This document shows, piece by piece, positions 7,506 to 14,290 of a stretch of DNA of 21,686 bases. Each line of letters opens with the position of its first letter. The first letter of the stretch is position 1. The stretch is from an uncultured Treponema sp. GTDB taxonomy: Bacteria > Spirochaetota > Spirochaetia > Treponematales > Treponemataceae. A model generated the notes under the pieces. It did no database searches. It was not told the DNA's origin and saw nothing but the letters and a program-made list of their open reading frames with translations. Where the stretch lies: contig CAMAFU010000004.1 of NCBI GenBank assembly GCA_945833725.1, positions 1 to 21,686 on the forward strand. The letters run 5' to 3'. A program made the position numbers and the translations under genes.

Positions 7506-8198
7506 ATTTACAAAAAACGGCATTATTATTACAGTTAAAACTCCTGTTACGGCAATGCTAAGTCCGCTCATGGCACCTTCAATTTCGCCCATTTCAAGAG
7601 CTTTTGAAGTTCCCATGGCGTGTCCGCTTGTTCCGCAGGCAACACCCTTTGCCACAGGTTCCCTTATCCTGAAAATTTTACAGAAAAGAACTGCAAAAAT
7701 ATTGCATAAATTTCCCGCAATGGAAATTAAAAGAACAGTAACAGACTGAATTCCCCCGTACTGATCCGTTAAGGCAAGTCCTATAGCCGTTGTAATTGAT
7801 TTGGGAAGAATTGAAACATATTCCGTATGCCCGATTTTAAAAAAATAGCACACAAGAAAAATAAAAATTCCATTGGCAAAAACGCCGCCAAGAATTCCAA
7901 GAAAAATTGCCAGTGCATTGTCTTTAAGTTTCTGAAACTGCCTGTAAAGAGGAATAGCCAGAGCCACAGTAACGGGAGTCATAAGGTAGTAAAGAAACTC
8001 CGCCTGCTTAAGATATTTTTCGTAAGGAACTTTAAAAACAAGCAGGGTGATTATAACGAACACACAGGAAACTAAAAGAGGCGCAAAAAGTACAAATTTT
8101 GTTTTTTTATAAATCCAGGACGAAATCCAAAAAGAAACAAGGGTAATAAACAGCCCGAAAGACTGAGATTCAGAAAGAAAAGCAGCAATTTCATTCAT
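7497..8198 (-). CDS. lrgB: LrgB/CidB-family membrane protein
   Basis: Polytopic membrane protein of 233 residues, a typical LrgB length, with about six or seven hydrophobic segments. The conserved segments SVTVLLISIAGN and GVACGTSGHAMGTSKALEMGE (about residues 184-204) are diagnostic of the family. LrgA-LrgB pairs were first described as modulators of murein hydrolase activity and cell lysis; in Bacillus and Streptococcus homologous pairs transport pyruvate. Which applies here is unknown. AGGAG stands before the ATG at 8198, and the start overlaps the end of lrgA by 8 bp, so the two are translationally coupled. Confidence 0.9.
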   Translation of the reverse strand: MNEIAAFLSESQSFGLFITLVSFWISSWIYKKTKFVLFAPLLVSCVFVIITLLVFKVPYEKYLKQAEFLYYLMTPVTVALAIPLYRQFQKLKDNALAIFLGILGGVFANGIFIFLVCYFFKIGHTEYVSILPKSITTAIGLALTDQYGGIQSVTVLLISIAGNLCNIFAVLFCKIFRIREPVAKGVACGTSGHAMGTSKALEMGEIEGAMSGLSIAVTGVLTVIIMPFFVNLI

Positions 8199-8610
8199 AA
8201 AAGGACTCCTGTTTTTCTTTCGGCATCAATCCGCCGTTTTTGTCTTCATGCTTTTTTTTGCAGGATCTGCTTATTCTTATAACAAGCTGGGTAATATGCC
8301 CCGAAACAAAAAAAACAGCAATTGTGCCAAAAACCCCGGCCAAAATAAAAGGCAGTGCGTATTTTTTTATAACAGGCCAGGCAACAATAAGCCCCACCGT
8401 AGAAGGAACAAAAAGAAGCGGCATTATTCCAAGAAAATAGTCAGAAGTTTCTTCCACGGCAGAAAGAGGCATCCACTTAAAATGAAGGGCACAGAACATA
8501 AGCACAAGACCGTAAATTCCTGCAGGAACAGGCAGCGGCAGTATGCGGTGCAGAATTTCCCCTATAAAGCAAACCGAAACCAAAATTGTAAACTGTTTTA
8601 TAAACTTCAT
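8191..8610 (-). CDS. lrgA: LrgA/CidA-family membrane protein
   Basis: Holin-like membrane protein of 139 residues with four hydrophobic segments and a charged cytoplasmic tail. The conserved segments PLPVPAGIYGLVLMF and FLGIMPLLFVPSTVGLI identify the CidA/LrgA family. It forms a complex or transporter with LrgB, whose gene overlaps its 3' end. The gene starts 30 bp after the PurF-like stop codon, so all three may share one transcript. GGGGAAA occurs upstream but is not well placed. The charged tail after residue 118 is longer than in many family members. Confidence 0.88.
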   Translation of the reverse strand: MKFIKQFTILVSVCFIGEILHRILPLPVPAGIYGLVLMFCALHFKWMPLSAVEETSDYFLGIMPLLFVPSTVGLIVAWPVIKKYALPFILAGVFGTIAVFFVSGHITQLVIRISRSCKKKHEDKNGGLMPKEKQESFYE

Positions 8611-8640
8611 TTTGCCCGAAGTTTCCCCTTCCGCTAAAAA

Positions 8641-10074
8641 TTATTCCTTACCGTTCCAGCAGTAAGTACAAAGTTTACAGTGATCAAGACCTGTAGAATC
8701 CAGCATATCGTCAAGGCGATGAAACCTGAGAGTTGTAAAATGAAGCTGCTTTCGTATTTCTTCCTGCATGGCAGCGTATTCAGGAGTGTCAGGATCGCAG
8801 TATTTTTCCAAAGTTTCTTTTGAAACATTTTCTCCTTCAAACTGCTTTACAACCCGGCGGGCAATAAGATCCATTTCGCTTTTTGACCGGGAAAAATTAA
8901 GATATTTGCAGCCGAACATAATCGGCGGACAGGCAGGACGCACATGAACTTCTTTTGCCCCCGACTGATACAGAAAATCCGTTGTTTCCCTAAGCTGAGT
9001 ACCCCGAACAATAGAATCATCAATTAAAAGAATGCTTTTGTCTTTTATAAGCTGAGGAACAGGAATAAGTTTCATGTGGGCAATAAGATTCCGCTGCTCC
9101 TGATTAACAGGCATAAAAGAACGAGGCCATGTAGGCGTATATTTTATAAACGGACGGGTAAAAGGAATACCAGCCTCATTGGCATAACCAACCGCATGAG
9201 CCGTACCAGAATCTGGGACACCGGCAGCACAATCCGGATGAATGTTATCGTCTTTGTCCCGTTTAGCAAGGAATTTACCGCAGTTGTAGCGCATAGCTTC
9301 TACATTAACGCCTTCGTAACATGCAGTAGGATAGCCGTAATAAATCCACAGGAATGTACAGATTTTCATTTCTTTGCCAGGTTCCTGCAAAATTTCGTAT
9401 CTGTCTGCCGTAAAAAATACAATTTCTCCAGGTCCCAGTTCATGTTCATCTTTATAACCCAGATTATGATAAGCAAAGTTTTCAAAGGAAATACAGTGAG
9501 CAAGAATAGAGCCTTTATGATCTTTTTTAATTCCAATCTGCAAAGGAGTGCGCCCCATTTTATCCCTTGCTCCGTAAATTCCTTCAGGAGTTGCAACAAG
9601 CATGGAAATAGAACCCTTTACTTTTTCCTGAACATAGCGGATTCCTTCAACAATGCTTTTCTGAGTGTTAAGAAGGGAAAGCACCAGTTCCGTCTGATTT
9701 ATTTCTCCCCCGGTCATTTCCAAAAATGCACTGCCCTTTTCCATAAGTTCGTTTATAAGTTCCTCTTTGTTTGTAACAACACCTACAGTAGTAAGGGCAA
9801 ATTTTCCCAGATGCGAACAGGCCAAAAGAGGCTGAGGCTCATAATCAGAAATACAGCCAATTCCCACGGCACCTTTCATTTCTTCAATATCTTTTTCAAA
9901 TTTCGTGCGGAAGGGAGAATTTTGAATGTTATGAATTGCCCTCTGAAAATGACCTTCATTCCTAAAAACCGCAAGACCGCCTCTCCTTGTTCCTAAATGA
10001 GAATGATAGTCAGTACCGAAAAATAAATCCAAAGAACAGTCGCCTTTTGAAACGACACCAAAAATTCCGCCCAT
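8641..10074 (-). CDS. PurF-like amidophosphoribosyltransferase lacking the glutaminase cysteine
   Basis: True PurF makes phosphoribosylamine from PRPP and glutamine, using an N-terminal cysteine exposed after removal of Met1. Here the protein starts MGGIFG instead of MCGIFG, so Cys is Gly. The RYST and HNGN glutamine-site motifs also appear degenerate (IGCISD; TVGVVTN). The phosphoribosyltransferase half is intact, with PRPP loop ILLIDDSIVRGT at 348-359. Four cysteines that match the [4Fe-4S] ligands of Bacillus PurF are present: Cys239, Cys389, Cys469 and Cys472. The 477-residue length is normal. It may be an ammonia-using enzyme or have another PRPP-dependent role. I recall similar MGG-starting homologues in other anaerobes but could not check. 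GGAG precedes the ATG at 10074. lrgA follows after 30 bp. Confidence 0.82.
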   Translation of the reverse strand: MGGIFGVVSKGDCSLDLFFGTDYHSHLGTRRGGLAVFRNEGHFQRAIHNIQNSPFRTKFEKDIEEMKGAVGIGCISDYEPQPLLACSHLGKFALTTVGVVTNKEELINELMEKGSAFLEMTGGEINQTELVLSLLNTQKSIVEGIRYVQEKVKGSISMLVATPEGIYGARDKMGRTPLQIGIKKDHKGSILAHCISFENFAYHNLGYKDEHELGPGEIVFFTADRYEILQEPGKEMKICTFLWIYYGYPTACYEGVNVEAMRYNCGKFLAKRDKDDNIHPDCAAGVPDSGTAHAVGYANEAGIPFTRPFIKYTPTWPRSFMPVNQEQRNLIAHMKLIPVPQLIKDKSILLIDDSIVRGTQLRETTDFLYQSGAKEVHVRPACPPIMFGCKYLNFSRSKSEMDLIARRVVKQFEGENVSKETLEKYCDPDTPEYAAMQEEIRKQLHFTTLRFHRLDDMLDSTGLDHCKLCTYCWNGKE

Positions 10075-10105
10075 AAAACACTCCAAAGCAAAAAAAATAT
10101 CTTAC

Positions 10106-10134
10106 ATTATATTGATAAACAAACCCTGTTTCAA
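10106..10134 (-). promoter_or_regulatory. Promoter for the PurF-like gene
   Basis: On the minus strand TTGAAA (10134-10129), a 17-bp spacer and a perfect TATAAT (10111-10106). The predicted start near 10099 gives a leader of about 25 nt that contains the GGAG ribosome binding site, unlike the apparently leaderless promoters elsewhere in the window. Confidence 0.65.
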
Positions 10135-10171
10135 ATTCACATTTTTGATTTTTATTTTTATACAGGGGCAT

Positions 10172-10277
10172 GGGGCTTAGAAAGCCCCACCGTTCATTCC
10201 GGCCTTCCGCTTACCGCTCCATTCAAACAAAATAACAGGCAAAGCCCGTTGTTTTGTTTGAACACCTTCGGTGGGCC
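10172..10277 (-). repeat. Intergenic structured repeat, copy 4 of 5
   Basis: Read on the minus strand: GGCCCACCGAAGGTG (10277-10263), a long hairpin, then the core GGAGCGGTAAGCGGAAGGCC within 10199-10224, then a second perfect hairpin GGGGCTT-TCT-AAGCCCC (10188-10172). CCCACCG at 10186-10192 and CGGTGGG at 10269-10275 on the plus strand can pair as a 7-bp outer stem. It fills the gap between the LptF/G-like gene and the PurF-like gene. Confidence 0.7.
10223..10261. repeat. Long hairpin inside repeat copy 4
   Basis: TCAAACAAAA (10223-10232) is perfectly complementary to TTTTGTTTGA (10252-10261), and an inner GGC/GCC pair closes an AAA loop, giving a stem of up to 18 positions with a few mismatches. 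It occupies the variable slot of the repeat family. Confidence 0.75.
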
Positions 10278-10295
10278 TCCAATCACTTGCCCGGT

Positions 10296-12119
10296 TTAAG
10301 ACTCGTATTTTTTGCAGGCAAAAATCAGCGACAGCAAAACAAAAAGTCCGGTTAAAATTAAAACAAGAACAGTCAGAGATGCAGCGCCTAAAACCCCGGT
10401 TAAAAGGTGTTCCACAAACGAAAAAACAACTTTTATCATCTTGATGTAAATGTCCATTACAACAGTACACACTGGAACGGCAAAAACCCATATAAATTTA
10501 AAAATTTTCCCCTCTTCAAGACGAAGATTCCATGCAAGAATTGAAAGGGAAATAAAAATCACCAGCAAAAGCAGCGGATAGGAAATTCTCTCCAAAAGAA
10601 GTGCCTGTGAAATTTCAGAAGAATATCCCAACGATTCAGCTTTTCCCGAAGTTTCAAAAAGAGAAGGCAGACTCATTTTTTCAAAACCGCCGCTCATGTC
10701 GCAGGCCAAATTAAAATCTTTCATAGACAGGCTTAACACAATAAAATTAGGCTCAACCCGCCGCTCTTTTTTTACATAATCAGGATACATGTAAACAGGA
10801 GAATTTTTTTCGTCCTTTGAGTTCCTTCCTATGCTTTCCAGAAGAATGTATGGAACTCTTTTCATTTCATCCTTTAATTCCAGATTTTCTTTTGTGTCTT
10901 CATCAAAAATATTTACATCAACAGAAAGCATTTTTGCATAAGGAACATAAACAGACCTTAAAAGAACGCCGTTTTTACCGTAAGTCATTACAGACAGTTC
11001 CCTTAAATACTGAACCATTCTGCCTCCGTCCTGCACAGGAGTTATTCCCCTTATGTAAACTACATCTTTTGCCCCGGAATCCCGGCTTACTGTAAAATGC
11101 ACATCATTGTAATATTCAAATGCCTTAAGTTTTTCCGTTTCATCAATAAAAAAACACTGATTTTCAACGCGGTTTTCTGCAATTTCCAAAAAACGGCTTA
11201 CATCAGGATCAGAAGCCCATGTTTTATCTTTCCGGGTAATGTCTTTAAACCTGTAGTATGCTTCTATATTATCTCCTCTGGACAGGGCACCGTACGCTTC
11301 ACGCTTTTTTTCAAAAAGAATCTGGTCTTCGTTTTTTTCCCTTACAGAATTTTTTTGCAGATTGTTCCAGGCCTCGGCAGCAAGCATTTTTGCTTCCTTA
11401 AGATTTATATCAAGTTCACTTCCCGAAAAAGACGCAAGTTCCGCGTAATAGTGAGCTTCAAACCATTTTTTTTCTTCAGCCGCCTGCTTTGACATTTGAA
11501 TTAACCGGGACAAAGTCATATTATTCATTTCTGTTTCAAGATACTTTTCACTAACAGTTTTCTTCCCGAAAGAGCCGTCTACTTTTTTTATTGCTTTCAG
11601 CACAGCTTCAGACTTATCAATTAAATTTCTTCCTTCTTTGCTGTCGGGCATAATTTTCAATATGTGGCTTCCGTACCGGTGGGCTAGAGTATAATTTCCG
11701 GTTTTAAGACAGTCGTTTCCAAGGCGTATATATTCTTCCAGAAGATGCGGTGTTCTTTCTTCCTGAATCTTTTTTTTCCGGGCAAAAGGAATGCCAGCTT
11801 CCTGAACAAAGGAAAGAATTGCAATAAGAATAATTGAAACAACCATTACAGACCGGAAATTTTTCATTATTACAGGGCTAAAACGCATCTGGGCTTTTTG
11901 TGCATCTTCACCAAAAACAATGGAAAAGGCAACAAGAAATCCAGAAGCAAAAACCGCTGGCAGGATATTAAAAAAATATATAAGTCCCCTGTTAAAAATA
12001 TAGATTCCCTCGTGTCTGGAAAGCAAAACAGGCAGATTTCCCCTTAAAGCAGAAAACCCTAAACATAAGGCAAAAACAAAAATTCCATAGGAAAAAATAA
12101 TGGCAAAAGTTTTTTTCAT
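10296..12119 (-). CDS. LptF/LptG-like membrane protein with TPR-like insert
   Basis: A 607-residue membrane protein. Three transmembrane segments lie at about 5-24, 46-70 and 90-109, then a large, probably periplasmic, region to about 505, then three more at about 511-530, 542-562 and 576-602. The segment around 483-531, with SLPSLFETSG and LLLERISYPLLLLVIF, resembles the region of LptF/LptG (YjgP/YjgQ) just before transmembrane segment four. Those proteins are about 360 residues and move lipopolysaccharide to the outer membrane. The extra length is a helical part at about 122-320 with TPR-like pieces (EEYIRLGNDCLKTGNYTLA). A beta-rich part follows at about 335-480. AGGGAGGA precedes the ATG at 12119; the upstream gene ends 21 bp before and has the same topology. 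Assignment rests on topology and a short motif, so it is tentative. Treponemes generally lack classical LPS, so another envelope lipid may be carried. Confidence 0.5.
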   Translation of the reverse strand: MKKTFAIIFSYGIFVFALCLGFSALRGNLPVLLSRHEGIYIFNRGLIYFFNILPAVFASGFLVAFSIVFGEDAQKAQMRFSPVIMKNFRSVMVVSIILIAILSFVQEAGIPFARKKKIQEERTPHLLEEYIRLGNDCLKTGNYTLAHRYGSHILKIMPDSKEGRNLIDKSEAVLKAIKKVDGSFGKKTVSEKYLETEMNNMTLSRLIQMSKQAAEEKKWFEAHYYAELASFSGSELDINLKEAKMLAAEAWNNLQKNSVREKNEDQILFEKKREAYGALSRGDNIEAYYRFKDITRKDKTWASDPDVSRFLEIAENRVENQCFFIDETEKLKAFEYYNDVHFTVSRDSGAKDVVYIRGITPVQDGGRMVQYLRELSVMTYGKNGVLLRSVYVPYAKMLSVDVNIFDEDTKENLELKDEMKRVPYILLESIGRNSKDEKNSPVYMYPDYVKKERRVEPNFIVLSLSMKDFNLACDMSGGFEKMSLPSLFETSGKAESLGYSSEISQALLLERISYPLLLLVIFISLSILAWNLRLEEGKIFKFIWVFAVPVCTVVMDIYIKMIKVVFSFVEHLLTGVLGAASLTVLVLILTGLFVLLSLIFACKKYES

Positions 12120-12140
12120 AATAAAATATCCTCCCTCTTC

Positions 12141-13136
12141 CTAAAGATTTTCTGCTTTTTTTGAGCAAACTGCCGCCAGAATAATTCCTACAGCAATAAG
12201 AATCAGCATAAAGGCAAAATTAAGGAAAAAGAGAAAAGGTTCTTCACAAAGAAGCATATCGGCAAAAAAAGTTGATTTTTCTCCTGCAATTTCAATACAT
12301 TTTTCCCGCCATGAAAAAGAAACTGCCGAAAAAACAATTCCTTTGGCAACGGCAAAATTAAAAACGGAAATTACAATCTGCACAAAAAAAACAGTCAGTG
12401 CATTTACAAGAGGCCACACGCTTATACCTTTAAAAAATATACAGGCAAGAATAAGAAGCGGCAGGGAACAGAACATCACCCAGGAACCGAATCCTTTTTC
12501 AAGGCATATACGGCCTTTTTCCAAAAAAAATGAATAAACTTTTAAAGGGAATTCTATAACTTCCGGCAGTTTTGCTGCCTCTTTAACAAGGCTGTCTGCA
12601 AAATTTCCAGAAAACTCCTCATCAATAATGGCATTGGAAAAAGTAAAAACTCGGCCTGCTTCACCAGAACTGCCGGAAACATCAATAAAAAGTCCGTCCA
12701 CCGTATTATCAGAATGAATATCCGAAAAATAAAATATTCCATCGCCTTCTTTTCTAAAAAATCCCGACGAAAGTCCTTTGTCATTTTTTAAAGCCGGACT
12801 GTCCAGCCCCAGTTTCTTTTCAATTTTAAAGGAAAAGGGAACAAGAAACAGCCAGACACAAATTCCAAGAAAAAAATATGTAAAAGTTCTCGCTACAGGA
12901 AATTTTTTGTGGCGGATTAAATAAACAATCATGGCACAAAAAACAAGTATCTGGACAAGAGGAAACGATGCAAAAATTCCCCGTACAAAAAAATCGGAAC
13001 AGAAAAACTCCAATGATTGACCTGCGACCATAACAGTCAAGTCCATTGCAATCATAAATATAAATCCGGCAGCGGCAGTTCCTGCAGCAGAAAATAAAAA
13101 CCAGTACAACAGCATCCACAAAGAAGACTTAAACAT
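12141..13136 (-). CDS. Membrane protein with LptF/LptG-like topology
   Basis: A 331-residue protein with three transmembrane segments (about 7-34, 54-74, 84-103), a soluble, probably periplasmic, domain of about 115 residues (104-217) rich in predicted strands, and three more segments (about 218-236, 241-264, 299-323). This 3+3 layout and the length match LptF/LptG, but I see no diagnostic motif. The larger neighbour downstream, 21 bp away, has the same layout, so the two may form a heterodimer. The start at ATG 13136 is fixed by GGGGAG just upstream; an in-frame GTG at 13166 would place the start inside a DnaA box. If unrelated to LptFG it is simply an unknown membrane protein. Confidence 0.45.
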   Translation of the reverse strand: MFKSSLWMLLYWFLFSAAGTAAAGFIFMIAMDLTVMVAGQSLEFFCSDFFVRGIFASFPLVQILVFCAMIVYLIRHKKFPVARTFTYFFLGICVWLFLVPFSFKIEKKLGLDSPALKNDKGLSSGFFRKEGDGIFYFSDIHSDNTVDGLFIDVSGSSGEAGRVFTFSNAIIDEEFSGNFADSLVKEAAKLPEVIEFPLKVYSFFLEKGRICLEKGFGSWVMFCSLPLLILACIFFKGISVWPLVNALTVFFVQIVISVFNFAVAKGIVFSAVSFSWREKCIEIAGEKSTFFADMLLCEEPFLFFLNFAFMLILIAVGIILAAVCSKKAENL

Positions 13137-13157
13137 CCACAACTCCCCTAACCACAA

Positions 13158-13187
13158 GTTATCCACAGGGTATTAACAGAATTTCAA
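13158..13187 (-). promoter_or_regulatory. Candidate promoter for the LptF/G-like pair, overlapping a DnaA box
   Basis: On the minus strand TTGAAA (13187-13182), an 18-bp spacer and GATAAC (13163-13158). The -10 matches four of six consensus bases and overlaps the DnaA box at 13159-13167, so DnaA binding could block RNA polymerase. The GGGGAG ribosome binding site lies downstream. Confidence 0.35.
13159..13167 (+). promoter_or_regulatory. DnaA box 1
   Basis: TTATCCACA is an exact match to the consensus bacterial DnaA 9-mer. Two ATCCACA fragments lie just to the left, at about 13114-13120 and 13134-13141. Confidence 0.7.
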
Positions 13188-13274
13188 CACAAACTTTCGT
13201 TAGTTTTTAAATTTTCGGCAGTTTCAATTTTAAATATTAAAATAAATTATTCTTCCTGCACAAAAACTAGATTG

Positions 13275-13354
13275 GTTAATTCATTATATTACAAAGAATT
13301 AACTTATATATTAGTACAAAACCCAATATTTTCTTGCATTAAAAAGAATTAACT
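13275..13354. repeat. GAATTAAC repeats in the AT-rich region
   Basis: AAAGAATTAACT occurs at 13293-13304 and again at 13343-13354, exactly 50 bp apart, and the inverted half GTTAATTC lies at 13275-13282. They could be regulator sites or unwinding-element repeats; chance is possible in such AT-rich DNA. Confidence 0.5.
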
Positions 13355-13396
13355 CAAATAATACTCATAATAACTATACACCAATTATTCAACAAG

Positions 13397-13405
13397 TTAT
13401 CCACA
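13397..13405 (+). promoter_or_regulatory. DnaA box 2
   Basis: A second exact TTATCCACA, in the same orientation as the first and in the same wider context (AAGTTATCCACA). A degenerate TGTTCACA follows at about 13409-13416. Confidence 0.7.
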
Positions 13406-13449
13406 AGATGTTCACATAAACATTTCCAGCAGATAAACAGCCTTTTTAC

Positions 13450-13487
13450 AAAAAAAATTGCCTGAAAAACATCAGCATTTCAGGCAA
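13450..13487 (-). terminator. Rho-independent terminator of the STAS gene
   Basis: On the minus strand a perfect 10-bp stem, TTGCCTGAAA with TTTCAGGCAA, encloses a 10-nt loop and is followed at once by eight T residues. It lies 85 bp after the STAS stop codon and is the clearest terminator in the window. Confidence 0.85.
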
Positions 13488-13571
13488 ATAAACATAAATC
13501 AACAAATATTTCCGGGGTACAACAATTTGCGGCAAACCAAAACAATTTTGCCTTCACTCCTCCCGGCAGTT

Positions 13572-14123
13572 TTAACCAAGGAAAACATTTGCCTGAGCGT
13601 CAATGGCCAAAATGGACTTACACTCAGAGCAGCGAAATCTTCCGCTTCTTGTAGCTTTAAGGCGTTTTGAACAAACAGGACAGCTGAACACTTTAGGGAA
13701 AACACTTTCTTCCACAGGAGCACCCTGCTTAAAAAACCTTATTGCCTCTGTAATATTGTCCTTAATATTAAAAAACTGGCTGAACCCCAAAAGCTGGAAA
13801 ACTTCGTAAACTTTAGGCTGAATATCCAGAAGTACAACATCGCCGCCTTTAGGCTTTACCATTTTTAAAAAGGCTGTAAAAGAACCGATTCCAGTAGAAG
13901 AAACATAATTCAAGGCAGAGCAGTTAAAAATAAGTTTTGTATAACCGGCTTCAACAACCTTTGAAACTTTTTTCTGAAAAAAACTAGAATTGTAAGTGTC
14001 GATATAACCGTTTAAGTAGAGAACAAGACCTTCGGAAATGTCGGTTATCCTTTCGAGATTAATTTTCAGGCTTTCATCTTTTTCTTCGTTAAAGCCCGGT
14101 ACAAGATTGTCATTGTTGCTCAT
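13572..14123 (-). CDS. STAS-domain anti-sigma-factor antagonist with C-terminal zinc ribbon
   Basis: A 183-residue cytoplasmic protein. Residues about 20-132 form a STAS domain of the SpoIIAA/RsbV type, with the conserved turn NYVSSTGIGSF (72-82); Ser76 aligns with the serine phosphorylated by anti-sigma kinases, although the preceding Asp of SpoIIAA is not kept. A linker follows, then CPVC (148-151) and CSEC (165-168), four cysteines spaced as in a zinc ribbon. Typical antagonists are about 110 residues and lack this tail. No kinase or phosphatase gene is adjacent, so the partner must be elsewhere. GGATGGGG upstream is a fair ribosome binding site. The gene appears monocistronic, with a terminator downstream and a structured repeat upstream. 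Confidence 0.85.
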   Translation of the reverse strand: MSNNDNLVPGFNEEKDESLKINLERITDISEGLVLYLNGYIDTYNSSFFQKKVSKVVEAGYTKLIFNCSALNYVSSTGIGSFTAFLKMVKPKGGDVVLLDIQPKVYEVFQLLGFSQFFNIKDNITEAIRFFKQGAPVEESVFPKVFSCPVCSKRLKATRSGRFRCSECKSILAIDAQANVFLG

Positions 14124-14228
14124 GTTACCCCATCCAAATTAAAAATACCTATTACAAAATAGAGATATTAGAGATTTATAAAAATTATATTCCATAATCA
14201 ATCAAAAATCAACAAAAACCGAGACAAT

Positions 14229-14290
14229 CCCCAGGCCTTCCGCTACCGCTTCATCCGGCAGGCCGGACGCTTCGCGGCCCTCCACCCACT
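14229..14290 (-). repeat. Intergenic structured repeat, copy 5 of 5
   Basis: Shortest copy, between the SDR gene and the STAS gene and touching the SDR stop codon. On the minus strand it has GGGCCGCGAAGCG, then CCGG-CCTG-CCGG, then the core GATGAAGCGGTAGCGGAAGG and CCTGGGG. GGCCG (14261-14265) and CGGCC (14275-14279) can form an alternative hairpin. The core is closest to that of copy 4. Confidence 0.6.

Larger units (their letters stand above)
13137..13571. other. AT-rich gene-free region with DnaA boxes (origin-like)
   Basis: A 435-bp stretch without a credible gene, the longest in the window. It holds two perfect DnaA boxes 238 bp apart, very AT-rich DNA between them with repeated GAATTAAC motifs, a candidate promoter for the leftward gene and a terminator for the STAS gene. 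This composition is origin-like. No dnaA, dnaN, gyrB or rpmH gene flanks it, and genes on both sides point the same way, so the chromosomal origin is not established. Confidence 0.5.

Noticed and set aside
9076..9996. 306-codon open frame on the plus strand
   Set aside because: It is antisense to the PurF-like gene, whose protein motifs are clear, and its translation resembles no family and has a shadow-like composition.
10172..10188. Hairpin GGGGCTT/AAGCCCC as a terminator
   Set aside because: No T-run follows on either strand, and it is part of the repeat architecture.
11097..11492. 131-codon open frame on the plus strand
   Set aside because: Lies antisense inside the large membrane-protein gene and is rich in Phe and Lys from AT-rich DNA; no start signal or family.
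13137..13166. GTG start for the LptF/G-like gene
   Set aside because: It lies inside the DnaA box and has no ribosome binding site, while ATG 13136 follows GGGGAG.
13137..13571. Firm call of the chromosomal origin
   Set aside because: No dnaA or dnaN neighbour, and no change in gene direction at this point; kept only as origin-like.
1541..14290. The GC-rich repeats as a CRISPR array
   Set aside because: The copies are kilobases apart, imperfect, in both orientations and have no regular spacers or cas genes.
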